Source: Rikenellaceae bacterium
GTDB lineage: Bacteria; Bacteroidota; Bacteroidia; Bacteroidales; Rikenellaceae
Length of the DNA: 43,167 nt
Assembly (NCBI GenBank): GCA_031256675.1
Contig: JAIRQC010000107.1
Coordinates: 1-43,167, forward strand
Reading direction: 5' to 3'
Positions 8,364 to 16,306 of this stretch are shown here, piece after piece. A model generated the notes under the pieces. That model worked only from the letters and a program-made list of their open reading frames with translations, was not told where the DNA came from and did not search any database. The position numbers were made by a program, and so were the translations under genes. Each line of letters begins with the position of its first letter. The first letter of the stretch is position 1.

Positions 8364-8742
8364 GCCGGAAAGGTGACCCTGCATGGGTGGCCGCAAGGAG
8401 GTAGTTCCGCAGGAGTGGCCGACGGGGGAAATAAGTTGGCAAGGAGGTGGTTCCGCAGGAGTGGCCGCAAGGGGGAGTGAGTTGGCAAGGGGGTGATTCC
8501 GCAGGGGGAAGTGAGTCACGAGACAGTTTTCCTGCCTTGCAAGGAGGCGTCGGCAGCCCGCAGCCACCGGCGCAGGGCGGCTCCGGTCGCCCAAAGCTCC
8601 CGACGCCCCCAAGCTCCCGAGGCTCCCAACGCTTCCTGTGTTTCCTGCGCTGGCTGTGGACTGAAAACCGTCACGCTCAGAGCTTGGAGTCATGAAAAAA
8701 TACGCAGGCTAAAAGCCCGCGCCAACATAAAACATTATCGAC
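8364..8742. other. Repeat-rich intergenic region between cysS and ung
   Basis: No credible gene is present in these 379 bp. The first half is a 46-bp tandem repeat (8395-8521). The second half contains a CGGCAGCCCGCAGCC motif and short direct copies of AAGCTCCCGA near 8601-8630. The open frames crossing the region are purine-rich repeat translations without family motifs. No clear ung promoter or cysS terminator is seen. Confidence 0.6.
8395..8521 (+). repeat. 46-bp imperfect tandem repeat, about 2.8 copies
   Basis: Unit 1 (8395-8440) and unit 2 (8441-8486) each begin AAGGAGGT(A/G)GTTCCGCAGG, and both end in GTTGGC. A third, shorter unit (8487-8521) begins AAGGGGGTGATTCCGCAGG. The first two units are 46 bp each and differ at a few positions. 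The repeat is noncoding and lies 31 bp after the cysS stop. Confidence 0.85.
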
Positions 8743-9405
8743 ATGGACGTAAGTTTAGCCTCGGACTGGAAAGAGCTTCTGAGAGAGGAGTTTTCGAAGG
8801 AGTATTTTGTTTTTCTGACCGATTTTGTGCGCACGGAGTATGCTTCTGGGCGGGTTTATCCGCGCGGGAACAATATTTTTCGCGCGCTCGACAAGTGCCG
8901 TTTCGACGACGTGCGGGTGGTTGTCATCGGTCAGGATCCCTATCACGGGCCGGGGCAGGCCAACGGGTTGTGCTTCTCGGTTGGCGACGGGGTGGCGTTC
9001 CCGCCCTCTTTGCAGAACATTTTCAAGGAGATACACGACGACCTCGGCAAGCCGATCCCCGCGAGCGGCAACCTCGACCGCTGGGCCGAACAGGGGGTGC
9101 TGCTGCTGAACGCCGTGCTGACCGTTCGCGCAGGAGAGGCCGCCTCGCACGCCGGACGCGGGTGGGAGCAGTTCACCGACGCAATCATTCGCGCCATCGC
9201 AACTCACAAGAAGGAGGTGGTTTACATGCTGTGGGGTTCGTATGCGCAGAACAAGGGGGCCATCATCGACCCCTCGCGCAACTGCGTGCTGCGGACGGTG
9301 CACCCCTCGCCGCTCTCGGCCCACCGCGGTTTCATGGGCTGCCGCCACTTCTCGCAGGCCAACGCCTACCTCGCTTCAGTTGGAAAACCGACTATCGACT
9401 GGTAA
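8743..9405 (+). CDS. ung: Uracil-DNA glycosylase, family 1
   Basis: It removes uracil from DNA to start base-excision repair. The 220 residues match the family. The water-activating motif GQDPYHG is at 63-69 (D65 catalytic), the LLLN strand at 120-123 and the leucine-loop motif HPSPLSAHRG at 187-196. The ATG is well placed. The 3' end runs 40 nt into the 3' end of the convergent pepT gene, so the last 13 residues of ung are encoded opposite the pepT tail. Confidence 0.96.
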   Translation: MDVSLASDWKELLREEFSKEYFVFLTDFVRTEYASGRVYPRGNNIFRALDKCRFDDVRVVVIGQDPYHGPGQANGLCFSVGDGVAFPPSLQNIFKEIHDDLGKPIPASGNLDRWAEQGVLLLNAVLTVRAGEAASHAGRGWEQFTDAIIRAIATHKKEVVYMLWGSYAQNKGAIIDPSRNCVLRTVHPSPLSAHRGFMGCRHFSQANAYLASVGKPTIDW

Positions 9406-10622
9406 TCGGAAGTTTCCGACGCAATATTCAGCACTGTTCCCACCGCGCGGGCCATCGTGTCGAGCGAGCAGTATTCGTAACGGCTGTGGAAATTGGCCCC
9501 GCCGGTGAAGATATTCGGGCACGGCAGCCCCATGTGCGAGAGCCGCGCGCCGTCCGTACCGCCGCGAATGGGTTTGATCACCGGCGTCACACCGGCCTGC
9601 CGCATGGCCCGCTGCGCGCGGGCGATGACCTCCGGACGCTTTTCTACGACCGGCCTCATGTTAAGATACTGATCCTTAACGGTCAGCGCGACGGTTTGCG
9701 GGCCGTAACGTTCGTTAATCCGCCCTGCGATCTGCGCGAGAAGTTCTTTTCGGGCCTCGAACCGTTCGGCGCAGTGGTCGCGCAGGATGTATTCGAGCTC
9801 CGCCCGTCCCACGTCGCCGCGCAGTTCGGTCAGGTGGAAAAAACCCTCGCGCCCCTCGGTGGTTTCGGGCCGTTCGTCGGGCGGGAGCATTGCAACAAAC
9901 TCGTGCGCAACGAGTAACGCATTGATCATCCGTCCTTTGGCCGTGCCGGGGTGCATATTGCGGCCCGTGACGACAATGCGGGCCACGGCGGCGTTAAAAT
10001 TCTCATATTCAAGCTCTCCCTCCGCGCCGCCATCCACCGTATAGCCATAGTCGGCCCCGAAAGCGGCCACATCGAAGCGGTCGACCCCACGCCCTATCTC
10101 CTCGTCCGGCGTAAACGCCACACGTACAGCGCCGTGACGCCTCGACGGATTGCGCAGGAGCTCCTCCGCCGCCGTCACGATGACAGCCACCCCCGCCTTG
10201 TCGTCCGCCCCGAGCAGCGTCCGCCCGTCGGTAGTCACCAGCGTATGTCCCTTGCACAGTGCGAGTTCAGGATAGTCCGCCGCGCGCATTGTCAGCTCGC
10301 CCAGCCGAATATCGCCCCCGTCATAATTCTCGATCACCTGCGGGCGCACGTCCGCCCCCGGCTCGTCGGGGCTCGTATCGACATGGGCCAGGAACGCCAC
10401 AACAGCATCGTTTTCACATCCTTTCGTCGTCGGCAGCGTCGCCGTAACATACCCGAAACCATCCATCGTCACATCCTCCGCCCCCAGCTCCCGCAACTCC
10501 CCGGCCAGCATCCGCAAAAAATGCGCCTGCCCCGGCGTCGACGGACAGCTTTCGCTTGCCGGATCGCTCCGCGTATCTACGGCCACATACCGCAGGAATC
10601 TCTCTAACAATCTGTTTTTCAT
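9366..10622 (-). CDS. pepT: Peptidase T (tripeptide aminopeptidase)
   Basis: This is an M20-family dizinc enzyme releasing the N-terminal residue from tripeptides in the cytoplasm. It has 418 residues, slightly longer than usual. Metal and catalytic residues are visible: H80 and D82 in HVDTSP, D140 in GADDKAG, E174/E175 in PDEEIG, D197 in TVDGGAEG and the late His in NFHSRYEY. The C-terminal tail after VLNIASE looks extra and is encoded opposite the end of ung. The gene follows dxr by 19 bp and so is probably the last gene of the M23-dxr-pepT transcript. Confidence 0.95.
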   Translation of the reverse strand: MKNRLLERFLRYVAVDTRSDPASESCPSTPGQAHFLRMLAGELRELGAEDVTMDGFGYVTATLPTTKGCENDAVVAFLAHVDTSPDEPGADVRPQVIENYDGGDIRLGELTMRAADYPELALCKGHTLVTTDGRTLLGADDKAGVAVIVTAAEELLRNPSRRHGAVRVAFTPDEEIGRGVDRFDVAAFGADYGYTVDGGAEGELEYENFNAAVARIVVTGRNMHPGTAKGRMINALLVAHEFVAMLPPDERPETTEGREGFFHLTELRGDVGRAELEYILRDHCAERFEARKELLAQIAGRINERYGPQTVALTVKDQYLNMRPVVEKRPEVIARAQRAMRQAGVTPVIKPIRGGTDGARLSHMGLPCPNIFTGGANFHSRYEYCSLDTMARAVGTVLNIASETSDYQSIVGFPTEAR

Positions 10623-10641
10623 GCCACGAGACCTGATTTTC

Positions 10642-11802
10642 TCAAAAAGCCGAAGTGAAGCCCGATAGCTGTCCGGCGATGTTTTTCGCTTCGGAGTTCG
10701 ATTGACGGTAATCGTCGACGGTGGGGTTCGGGATGAATGTTGCGCGGGCGAGAACCTCCGTGATGACCTCCGTTATGCGGGGAAAACTTATGCGTCCGGC
10801 GAGGAATGCCTCGACGGCGGTTTCGCCTGCGGCGTTCAGGATGCAAGCCGCGTTGCCGCCGCGGGCGAGAACGTCGTAAGCGACCTCGAGCAGGGGGAAC
10901 CGTTCGAGGTCGGGACGCTCGAATGTGAGCGAGGGATGGTCGACGAAGCTGAACTTTTCGCCGGCTATGGGCAGCCGGTCGGGAAAGGTAAGCGCGTACT
11001 GTATGGGCAGGTGCATGTCGGGCGTGCCGAGCTGGGCTTTGAGCGCGCTGTCGGCAAACTCGACCAGCGAGTGGACTATCGACTGCGGGTGGACGACCAC
11101 CTCGATGCGCCGCGCCTCAACGCCGAAGAGCCATCGCGCCTCTATCACCTCGAAGCCCTTGTTGAGCATCGTGGCCGAGTCGACGGTTATCCTAGCCCCC
11201 ATCGACCAGCGCGGGTGGCGCAGTGCGTCGTCGATTGTCGCGCGGGCCATATCTTCTGCCGACGCGCGCAGGAACGGCCCTCCGGAGGCGGTGAGGATAA
11301 GTTTTTCGATCGGGCTGCGTTCGCCGACGAGCGACTGAAAGATGGCCGAATGTTCCGAGTCGACCGGGATTATGGGCGCGCCGCGCTCCATCGCCCGCCG
11401 CATCACCAGCTCGCCCGCCACCACGAGGCTCTCCTTGTTGGCCAGCGCCAGCTTCCTGCCCGCCTCCACCGCGCTCAGCGTCGGCGCCAGACCGGCGTAA
11501 CCCACCAGCGCATTGACCACCGTGTCGACAGCCTCGCCGCGCACCACCTGCTCGATGGCCTCCTCGCCGGCATAAACCTTTACGTCGAGCCCCTCCAAAG
11601 CCTCGGCGACGCGGCCGTAAAGTTCGCGCCGGGCAATGACCACGCTGTCGGGACGAAATTCAGCCGCCTGACGCACAAGGAGTTCCCAGTTGGAGGCCGC
11701 CGTGAGCGTCGTCGCCTCGAACCTGTCGGGAAAGGCCCGCACCACGTCGAGCGTCTGCCGTCCGATGGAGCCGGTGGAGCCCAGGATTGCAAGCCGCTGC
11801 AT
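10642..11802 (-). CDS. dxr: 1-deoxy-D-xylulose 5-phosphate reductoisomerase
   Basis: It converts DXP to MEP with NADPH, the committed step of the MEP isoprenoid pathway. From the ATG at 11802 it has 386 residues, the normal size. GSTGSIG (8-14) is the NADPH loop. LANKESLVVAGE, the metal/substrate motif VDSEHSA, the flexible-loop HPRWSMG and TMLNKGFEVIEA follow in order. This start is chosen because homologues begin just before GSTGSIG. It overlaps the stop of the upstream M23-like gene by one base (TGATG), implying translational coupling. In many Bacteroidota dxr is followed by an rseP-like protease; here pepT takes that place. Confidence 0.96.
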   Translation of the reverse strand: MQRLAILGSTGSIGRQTLDVVRAFPDRFEATTLTAASNWELLVRQAAEFRPDSVVIARRELYGRVAEALEGLDVKVYAGEEAIEQVVRGEAVDTVVNALVGYAGLAPTLSAVEAGRKLALANKESLVVAGELVMRRAMERGAPIIPVDSEHSAIFQSLVGERSPIEKLILTASGGPFLRASAEDMARATIDDALRHPRWSMGARITVDSATMLNKGFEVIEARWLFGVEARRIEVVVHPQSIVHSLVEFADSALKAQLGTPDMHLPIQYALTFPDRLPIAGEKFSFVDHPSLTFERPDLERFPLLEVAYDVLARGGNAACILNAAGETAVEAFLAGRISFPRITEVITEVLARATFIPNPTVDDYRQSNSEAKNIAGQLSGFTSAF

Positions 11803-12659
11803 CAGAAGACGATATAACTCTCCGGGTCGACAGGCAGCCCGCTTTTCCACAACTCGAACTCGAATGCCCCCCCGGTAGCGCCTTCGCCGGTGTAGCCCAG
11901 TACTTCGCCCGCCTTTACCATTGCTCCGGTGGTTTTGAGCGCAGTCGAACTGCGGCGGTAGATGGACAGCATGTTGTCGACGTGCTGCACCATTATCAAC
12001 GCCCCGTCGTTCGGCGTCCAGATCGACAACGCCACCGTGCCGTCGGCCACCGCCACCACCTGCTGGTTGGCCGCCGAGGCGATCTCGACCCCGTAGCGGT
12101 TCTCCTTCGGGTTGAAACGCGACGACAGCACTCCTTTGATCGGGGCCACGAACCGGGTTTTCGCCGTGACGTTCATGCTTTTAGCCGCCCGCGTCGGCAG
12201 CGAGAACAGCGATCCGCTCTCGATGGCCGCCCTGAGCAGCGAATCCTCCCTGCTGGGCCTGACGATGTTGTCCCGCGCAAATTTAGCCGAATCGGAGCTC
12301 TGCGCAACGCCGCGCGTCGTGGGGATCTTCCCGTCGAGGATCAGCGACATGTTATCGCTGTAAACCTGCAACGAACTCAGCCTCCGCTCCAAGGAGTCGA
12401 GCCGCATGATGTTGGCTATCAGCGTCTCGCGCGAGCGGTTGCCCGGATAGCCCGGAATAAAATCGAGGATCGACGTGTAGGCCACCAGCGTCGCCACCGC
12501 CACCAGCACCACCAGCAGCAGGGCCAGCGAGGCCGAAACAATATTGAGCGGGCTCAAATATATGTGCCACAGCTCCTTGTCCGTATGCCCGTCGCGAACG
12601 CTCAGCCGCCGCTTCTCGTTCAGCCGCCCGAACGCCCGAAATATTATCGTCCTGTTCAT
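11802..12659 (-). CDS. LytM/M23-like membrane protein lacking the zinc ligands
   Basis: The protein has 285 residues: a cytoplasmic N-terminus, one transmembrane helix (about 38-62), a helical linker and a C-terminal M23/LytM fold (about 168-285). The fold is recognisable from the VVAVADGTV strand (201-209), GxMVKAGEVLGYTG and FELWKSGLPVDP. The metal ligands appear lost. The HxxxD position reads R188-Y-G-V-E192, the first HxH region reads Y234-R-R, and the last reads A265-F-E-F. It is therefore probably a non-catalytic LytM factor, in the way EnvC and NlpD regulate amidases, though its partner is unknown. It is the first gene of an apparent operon with dxr and pepT, and a TAnnTTTG box lies just upstream. 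Confidence 0.82.
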   Translation of the reverse strand: MNRTIIFRAFGRLNEKRRLSVRDGHTDKELWHIYLSPLNIVSASLALLLVVLVAVATLVAYTSILDFIPGYPGNRSRETLIANIMRLDSLERRLSSLQVYSDNMSLILDGKIPTTRGVAQSSDSAKFARDNIVRPSREDSLLRAAIESGSLFSLPTRAAKSMNVTAKTRFVAPIKGVLSSRFNPKENRYGVEIASAANQQVVAVADGTVALSIWTPNDGALIMVQHVDNMLSIYRRSSTALKTTGAMVKAGEVLGYTGEGATGGAFEFELWKSGLPVDPESYIVF

Positions 12660-12675
12660 GTAAAGCTAATTTTTA

Positions 12676-12683
12676 CAAAGGTA
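12676..12683 (-). promoter_or_regulatory. Candidate -7 promoter box for the M23-like/dxr/pepT operon
   Basis: The minus strand reads TACCTTTG, matching TAnnTTTG exactly. It lies 17 nt before the ATG at 12659, giving a leader of about 12 nt. It is divergent from the relA box at 12738-12745. Confidence 0.55.
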
Positions 12684-12737
12684 TATTTTTTCGCCATATC
12701 ATAAGGTAAGAGTTCGGGGAAAAAGCGGAGAAAAGAT

Positions 12738-12745
12738 TAACTTTG
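12738..12745 (+). promoter_or_regulatory. Candidate -7 promoter box for the relA-mqn-bio operon
   Basis: The plus strand reads TAACTTTG, an exact TAnnTTTG match, with a TTCG at 12713-12716 as a weak -33 element. The predicted start of transcription lies about 5-12 nt before the possible GTG (12756) and ATG (12762) start codons. Confidence 0.5.
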
Positions 12746-12761
12746 CAGAAAATTCGTGGGG

Positions 12762-14906
12762 ATGGATGGGTTCAGACGGATAGTCGGGGAGTATTTCAGC
12801 AGTGAGAGCGCGGCGATGGTCCTCAATGCGCTGGAGCGGGCGACGGAGTACCTGAATGGTCATAAACGCTACGACGACAGGCCGCTTATCGAACACAGCG
12901 TCGCCACGGCGCGCATCGTGATCACGGAGATCGGGCTGGGGCGCAACTCGACCATCTCGACGCTGATGCACGACGCGGTCAGGCTGGGCAAGACGACGGC
13001 GACGGAGGTCGGACAGCTGTACGGGGCCGAGTGCGCGGGCATTATTGAGGGGCTCTGCAACATTTCGGAGGTCGATGCGAAGGTGTCGCAGGAGCAGGCG
13101 GGCAATTTCCGCGACCTGATAGTCAGCTATGCCACCGACCCGCGGGTGATACTGATCAAACTGGCCGACAGGTTGGAGGTGATGCGCTCGCTGTCGATGT
13201 TCCCGCGCGAAAAACAGCTGAAAAAGAGCTGGGAGAGCATCAACCTCTACGCCGGCATCGCCCACAAGTTGGGGCTTTACCCTGTGAAGAGCGAGCTGGA
13301 GGACATCTCGCTGCGCTACCTCGAACCGGAGAGCTACAGCCTGATCTCGACCAAGCTGGCCGAGAGCGCCGGAGAGCGCGAACGGTTCATCGCGGAGTTC
13401 CTCGGCCCGATAGAGAAACGACTGAAAGAGAGCAACATAAAGTATAGCGTCAAGGGCCGCACCAAGTCGATCTACTCCATTTGGAGCAAGATGCGGCGCA
13501 CGGGGCTGCCTTTCGATGACATTTTCGACATCTTTGCCATCCGCATCATCATCTACTGTCAGCCGGAGCAGGAAAAGAGCCTGTGCTGGGGGGTGTATGC
13601 GGCTGTGACAGACCTCTATACACCCAACACGGAGCGGACGCGCGACTGGATCTCGATCCCGAAATCCAACGGCTACGAGTCGCTGCACACGACGGTCGTC
13701 ACGCGCGAAGGGCGGTGGGCGGAGATACAGATTCGCACCGAACGGATGGATGCAGTGGCCGAGCGCGGCATCGCGGCACACTGGCGTTACAAAGGTGTGC
13801 GTCAGGGAGGTATGGGCAGCGAGGAGTGGCTCGGCGTGTTGCGCGACCTGCTCGAACACGGCCCCGAAAGCCTTGACGCCCCCGCCATCGACAGCCGGCT
13901 GTCGAGCGACGAGATCTTCGTCTTCACCCCCAGGGGCGACATCCGCAAACTGCCGAAGGGGGCGACGGCGCTCGACTTCGCCTTCGACATCCACACCAAC
14001 CTCGGCGCGCAGTGCGTCGGCGGGCGGGTCAACCAGCGCAACGTCCCGATCAAGGAGGAGCTGCACAACGGCGACATCGTCGAGATACTCACCTCCAAAA
14101 ACCAGAAACCAAAGCTCGACTGGCTCAACATCGTCGTCACGGGCAAGGCGCGCAACAAGATCCGCACCTACATCCGCGAGGAGCAGGCCAAAGCGGCAAA
14201 CCTCGGGCGCGAGGAGCTTGAACGCAAAATAAAGAACTGGAAATTAGGTATTTCGGTCGACGACGCCGTGACCATGCTCTGCCGTCGCTTCAAAATCAAG
14301 CGCGGCATCGAGCTCTACGGCCAGATCGTCGAGGGGCGCATCGACGTTGCCAACCTCAAAGACATCCTCACAAACCCGGGCGAAACGCCGCAACCCCTCC
14401 CGCCCAAGCCCCGCACTACGCAAACGCCTGCAAAAGAGGAGAGTAGCGACGCGCTCGTGATCGAGGAGGGGTTGGGCGGCATCGACTACAAGATGGGCAA
14501 GTGCTGCAATCCGATTTACGGCGACCGCATTTTCGGCTTCGTGACGGTCAACGCCGGGGTGACTGTCCACCGCGCCGACTGTCCCAACGCCATGCGGCTG
14601 CAAGAGCGTTATCCTTACCGTGTTATCGACGCGCGCTGGCGCAGCGGGGCGGCCGGCTGGGCTTTCCGTGCAACGATATTCGTGGCGGCGGACGACATTC
14701 CGGGCGTCGTGGGCAACATCACCGAGACCATCACCCGCGAGTTGAAACTCAACATCCGCTCGTTCAACCTCGCCCCCACCGAGCGCGGCTCCATCTCCGG
14801 CATGATCAACATCGAGGTGACCGGCAAGAACATAATCGACCTGACGGTCTACTCCCTGTTGAAAATCAAGGGGGTGCAGAAGGCTTACCGCGTCGGCCAT
14901 GAGTGA
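12762..14906 (+). CDS. relA: RelA/SpoT-family (p)ppGpp synthetase with degenerate hydrolase domain
   Basis: The protein has 714 residues and the full RSH layout. The HD domain is at about 35-150 and the synthetase at about 200-340, with KGRTKSIYSIW, FDIFAIRI, NGYESLHT and EIQIRT. A TGS domain (about 380-440) starts at DEIFVFTPRGDI. A conserved-cysteine segment contains GKCCNP, and an ACT domain forms the C-terminus. In the HD domain H45, H70, D71 and D136 remain. However, the ED pair that follows HDxx in hydrolases is R74-L75, and the RLHNMR motif reads RLEVMR. Synthesis therefore looks intact and hydrolysis probably lost, so relA is preferred to spoT or rel. A GTG at 12756 is an alternative start. 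The stop overlaps mqnB by 8 nt. Confidence 0.9.
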   Translation: MDGFRRIVGEYFSSESAAMVLNALERATEYLNGHKRYDDRPLIEHSVATARIVITEIGLGRNSTISTLMHDAVRLGKTTATEVGQLYGAECAGIIEGLCNISEVDAKVSQEQAGNFRDLIVSYATDPRVILIKLADRLEVMRSLSMFPREKQLKKSWESINLYAGIAHKLGLYPVKSELEDISLRYLEPESYSLISTKLAESAGERERFIAEFLGPIEKRLKESNIKYSVKGRTKSIYSIWSKMRRTGLPFDDIFDIFAIRIIIYCQPEQEKSLCWGVYAAVTDLYTPNTERTRDWISIPKSNGYESLHTTVVTREGRWAEIQIRTERMDAVAERGIAAHWRYKGVRQGGMGSEEWLGVLRDLLEHGPESLDAPAIDSRLSSDEIFVFTPRGDIRKLPKGATALDFAFDIHTNLGAQCVGGRVNQRNVPIKEELHNGDIVEILTSKNQKPKLDWLNIVVTGKARNKIRTYIREEQAKAANLGREELERKIKNWKLGISVDDAVTMLCRRFKIKRGIELYGQIVEGRIDVANLKDILTNPGETPQPLPPKPRTTQTPAKEESSDALVIEEGLGGIDYKMGKCCNPIYGDRIFGFVTVNAGVTVHRADCPNAMRLQERYPYRVIDARWRSGAAGWAFRATIFVAADDIPGVVGNITETITRELKLNIRSFNLAPTERGSISGMINIEVTGKNIIDLTVYSLLKIKGVQKAYRVGHE

Positions 14907-15525
14907 GGTGGCGATCGTCGCGCCTACTGCGCAGGAGGCCGCCGGACTGGGAGCGGTCGGGCTGGAGGCGGTCGTGGGCGGCGTGGGGCCTGTCGAGATG
15001 GCCGCAACCGTTGCCAGGCTGTTGCGCGAGGGGGCACGTTCGCTGATACTGGCCGGAATAGCAGGGGCTTACGCGGGTTCGGGACTCGAGGTCGGGCAGT
15101 CCGTACTGGTCGAAACCGAGTGCACGGCCGACGTGGGGACATTCCGCAACGGGATATTCAACCCGCTGTTCGTCAGGGAGTATCGCTGTCCATACGTTGC
15201 CGGCGTCGGATTCCGGCGGGTCGCAAGCAACAGCGTCAGCGCGGCAGGGGCGCCATTCGTGAGGGAGCGCGCATCCGCGGCGGGAGCGTCATTCGCAGAG
15301 GAGGGTGCATCAGTGGGAGCGTCATTTGCGGGCGGCGGCGCACAGATCGAAAATATGGAGGGGGCGGCCTTTTTTGCCCTCTGTCTCGACGCGGGAGTGC
15401 GGTTTGTGGAGTTGCGCGCCATCTCCAACATCGTCGCCGAGCCGCGCGAGAACTGGCGGGTCGAGGAGGCGATAGCGATTTTGGGGCAGGAGCTAAAAAA
15501 ACTGTTGAATGCGATTGAGGCTTGA
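14899..15525 (+). CDS. mqnB: Futalosine hydrolase
   Basis: MqnB removes adenine or hypoxanthine from (aminodeoxy)futalosine in the alternative menaquinone pathway. The 208-residue protein has the nucleoside phosphorylase superfamily fold: an N-terminal GGVGPVEM loop (27-34), AGIAGAY (52-58), IENMEGAAFF (150-159, with E154 binding ribose) and ELRAISN. The specific call rests on immediate overlap with mqnD; the fold alone could also be an MTA/SAH nucleosidase. Residues 115-149 are a 12-residue repeat (xGASFAEEGAS-like) coded by a 36-bp DNA repeat, replacing the usual linker before the NMEG motif. It overlaps relA by 8 nt and mqnD by 17 nt, so these genes should be co-translated. Confidence 0.85.
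   Translation: MSEVAIVAPTAQEAAGLGAVGLEAVVGGVGPVEMAATVARLLREGARSLILAGIAGAYAGSGLEVGQSVLVETECTADVGTFRNGIFNPLFVREYRCPYVAGVGFRRVASNSVSAAGAPFVRERASAAGASFAEEGASVGASFAGGGAQIENMEGAAFFALCLDAGVRFVELRAISNIVAEPRENWRVEEAIAILGQELKKLLNAIEA
15241..15345 (+). repeat. 36-bp in-frame tandem repeat inside mqnB
   Basis: Units lie at 15241-15276, 15277-15312 and 15313-15345 (the last is 33 bp). Units 1 and 2 share about 26 of 36 positions. Each encodes a variant of (A/V)AGA(P/S)F-four residues-A(S/Q). Because the unit is a multiple of three, copy change would lengthen or shorten a loop without a frameshift. Confidence 0.75.
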
Positions 15526-16306
15526 CATATCGCCATGCCCGAACGACACGTTCATGTTCGACGCGCTGGCGGGGGGGCGGATAGATCTTCGCGGGTTGAC
15601 GTTCGAGACCGGTTTCGAGGACATTGAGCAGCTCAACCGGCGGGCTGTGGCGGGCGAGGCGGACGTCTGCAAGATCAGCTGCGCGATATTGCCGCTGACG
15701 ACCGACCGTTATGCGCTGCTGCATGGCGGGGCTGCGCTGGGACGGGGCAACGGCCCGCTGGTGGTGGCCCGCGGCGAAGTCGATCTTTCGCAGCCGCTGC
15801 GAGTGGCGGTACCGGGGCTGCATACGACGGCTAACAGTCTGATGAACAGGCTATATCCGCATATCACGAACAAACCGTGCCTGCTTTTCTCGGAGATTGC
15901 CGATGCAGTGGCGCGGGGCGAGGTCGATGCCGGCGTGTTGATCCACGAAGGGCGTTTCACCTTCGCCGACAGGGGTTTACGGTTGGCTGCCGACCTCGGG
16001 GCGGAGTGGGAGCGGCGCACTGGGCTGCCTCTGCCGTTAGGGGCGATCGTGGTGCGGCGCAGTCTGCTTGTCGAGGTGCAACGCACTGTGGACGAGCTGG
16101 TTCGCGAAAGCGTGCTGTACGCCCGTGCGCATCCGGAGGCCTCGGCGGAGTTCGTCCGAACGCACGCGCAGGAGCTGTCACAGAGCGTCACGCGGCAGCA
16201 TATCGCAATGTTTGTCAACGAGTTCTCCGTTGCGGTCGGCCCTGAGGGAGAGCGCGCGATAAGGGAGTTGACGGGGCTCGCCGGCGAAAGGATCTTTGTC
16301 GCATGA
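15509..16306 (+). CDS. mqnD: 1,4-dihydroxy-6-naphthoate synthase
   Basis: MqnD converts cyclic de-hypoxanthinyl futalosine to 1,4-dihydroxy-6-naphthoate in the futalosine route to menaquinone. The 265 residues fit the family, which has a periplasmic-binding-protein-like fold but no signal peptide. Visible motifs are SPCPNDTFMF (8-17), DVCKISCA (52-59), PGLHTTANSL (102-111) and GVLIHEGRFTF with H146, the residue proposed as catalytic base in the family. The ATG lies inside the end of mqnB, and the stop overlaps bioF as ATGA. mqnA, mqnC and mqnE are not in this window. Confidence 0.94.
   Translation: MRLRLDISPCPNDTFMFDALAGGRIDLRGLTFETGFEDIEQLNRRAVAGEADVCKISCAILPLTTDRYALLHGGAALGRGNGPLVVARGEVDLSQPLRVAVPGLHTTANSLMNRLYPHITNKPCLLFSEIADAVARGEVDAGVLIHEGRFTFADRGLRLAADLGAEWERRTGLPLPLGAIVVRRSLLVEVQRTVDELVRESVLYARAHPEASAEFVRTHAQELSQSVTRQHIAMFVNEFSVAVGPEGERAIRELTGLAGERIFVA

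Noticed and set aside
8441-8448. AAGGAGGT as a Shine-Dalgarno sequence for a small gene
   Set aside because: No start codon with a sensible frame follows at proper spacing, and the motif recurs because it is part of the tandem repeat.
8395-8521. CRISPR-like array
   Set aside because: The units are contiguous 46-bp tandem repeats without unique spacers, and no cas gene is present.
6888-8693. Minus-strand open frame of 601 codons opposite cysS and the 46-bp repeats
   Set aside because: It is a shadow of cysS; the part over the repeats is only repeat translation.
8493-9917. Plus-strand open frame crossing ung and the end of pepT
   Set aside because: It runs out of frame through ung and antisense to pepT, and shows no motif.
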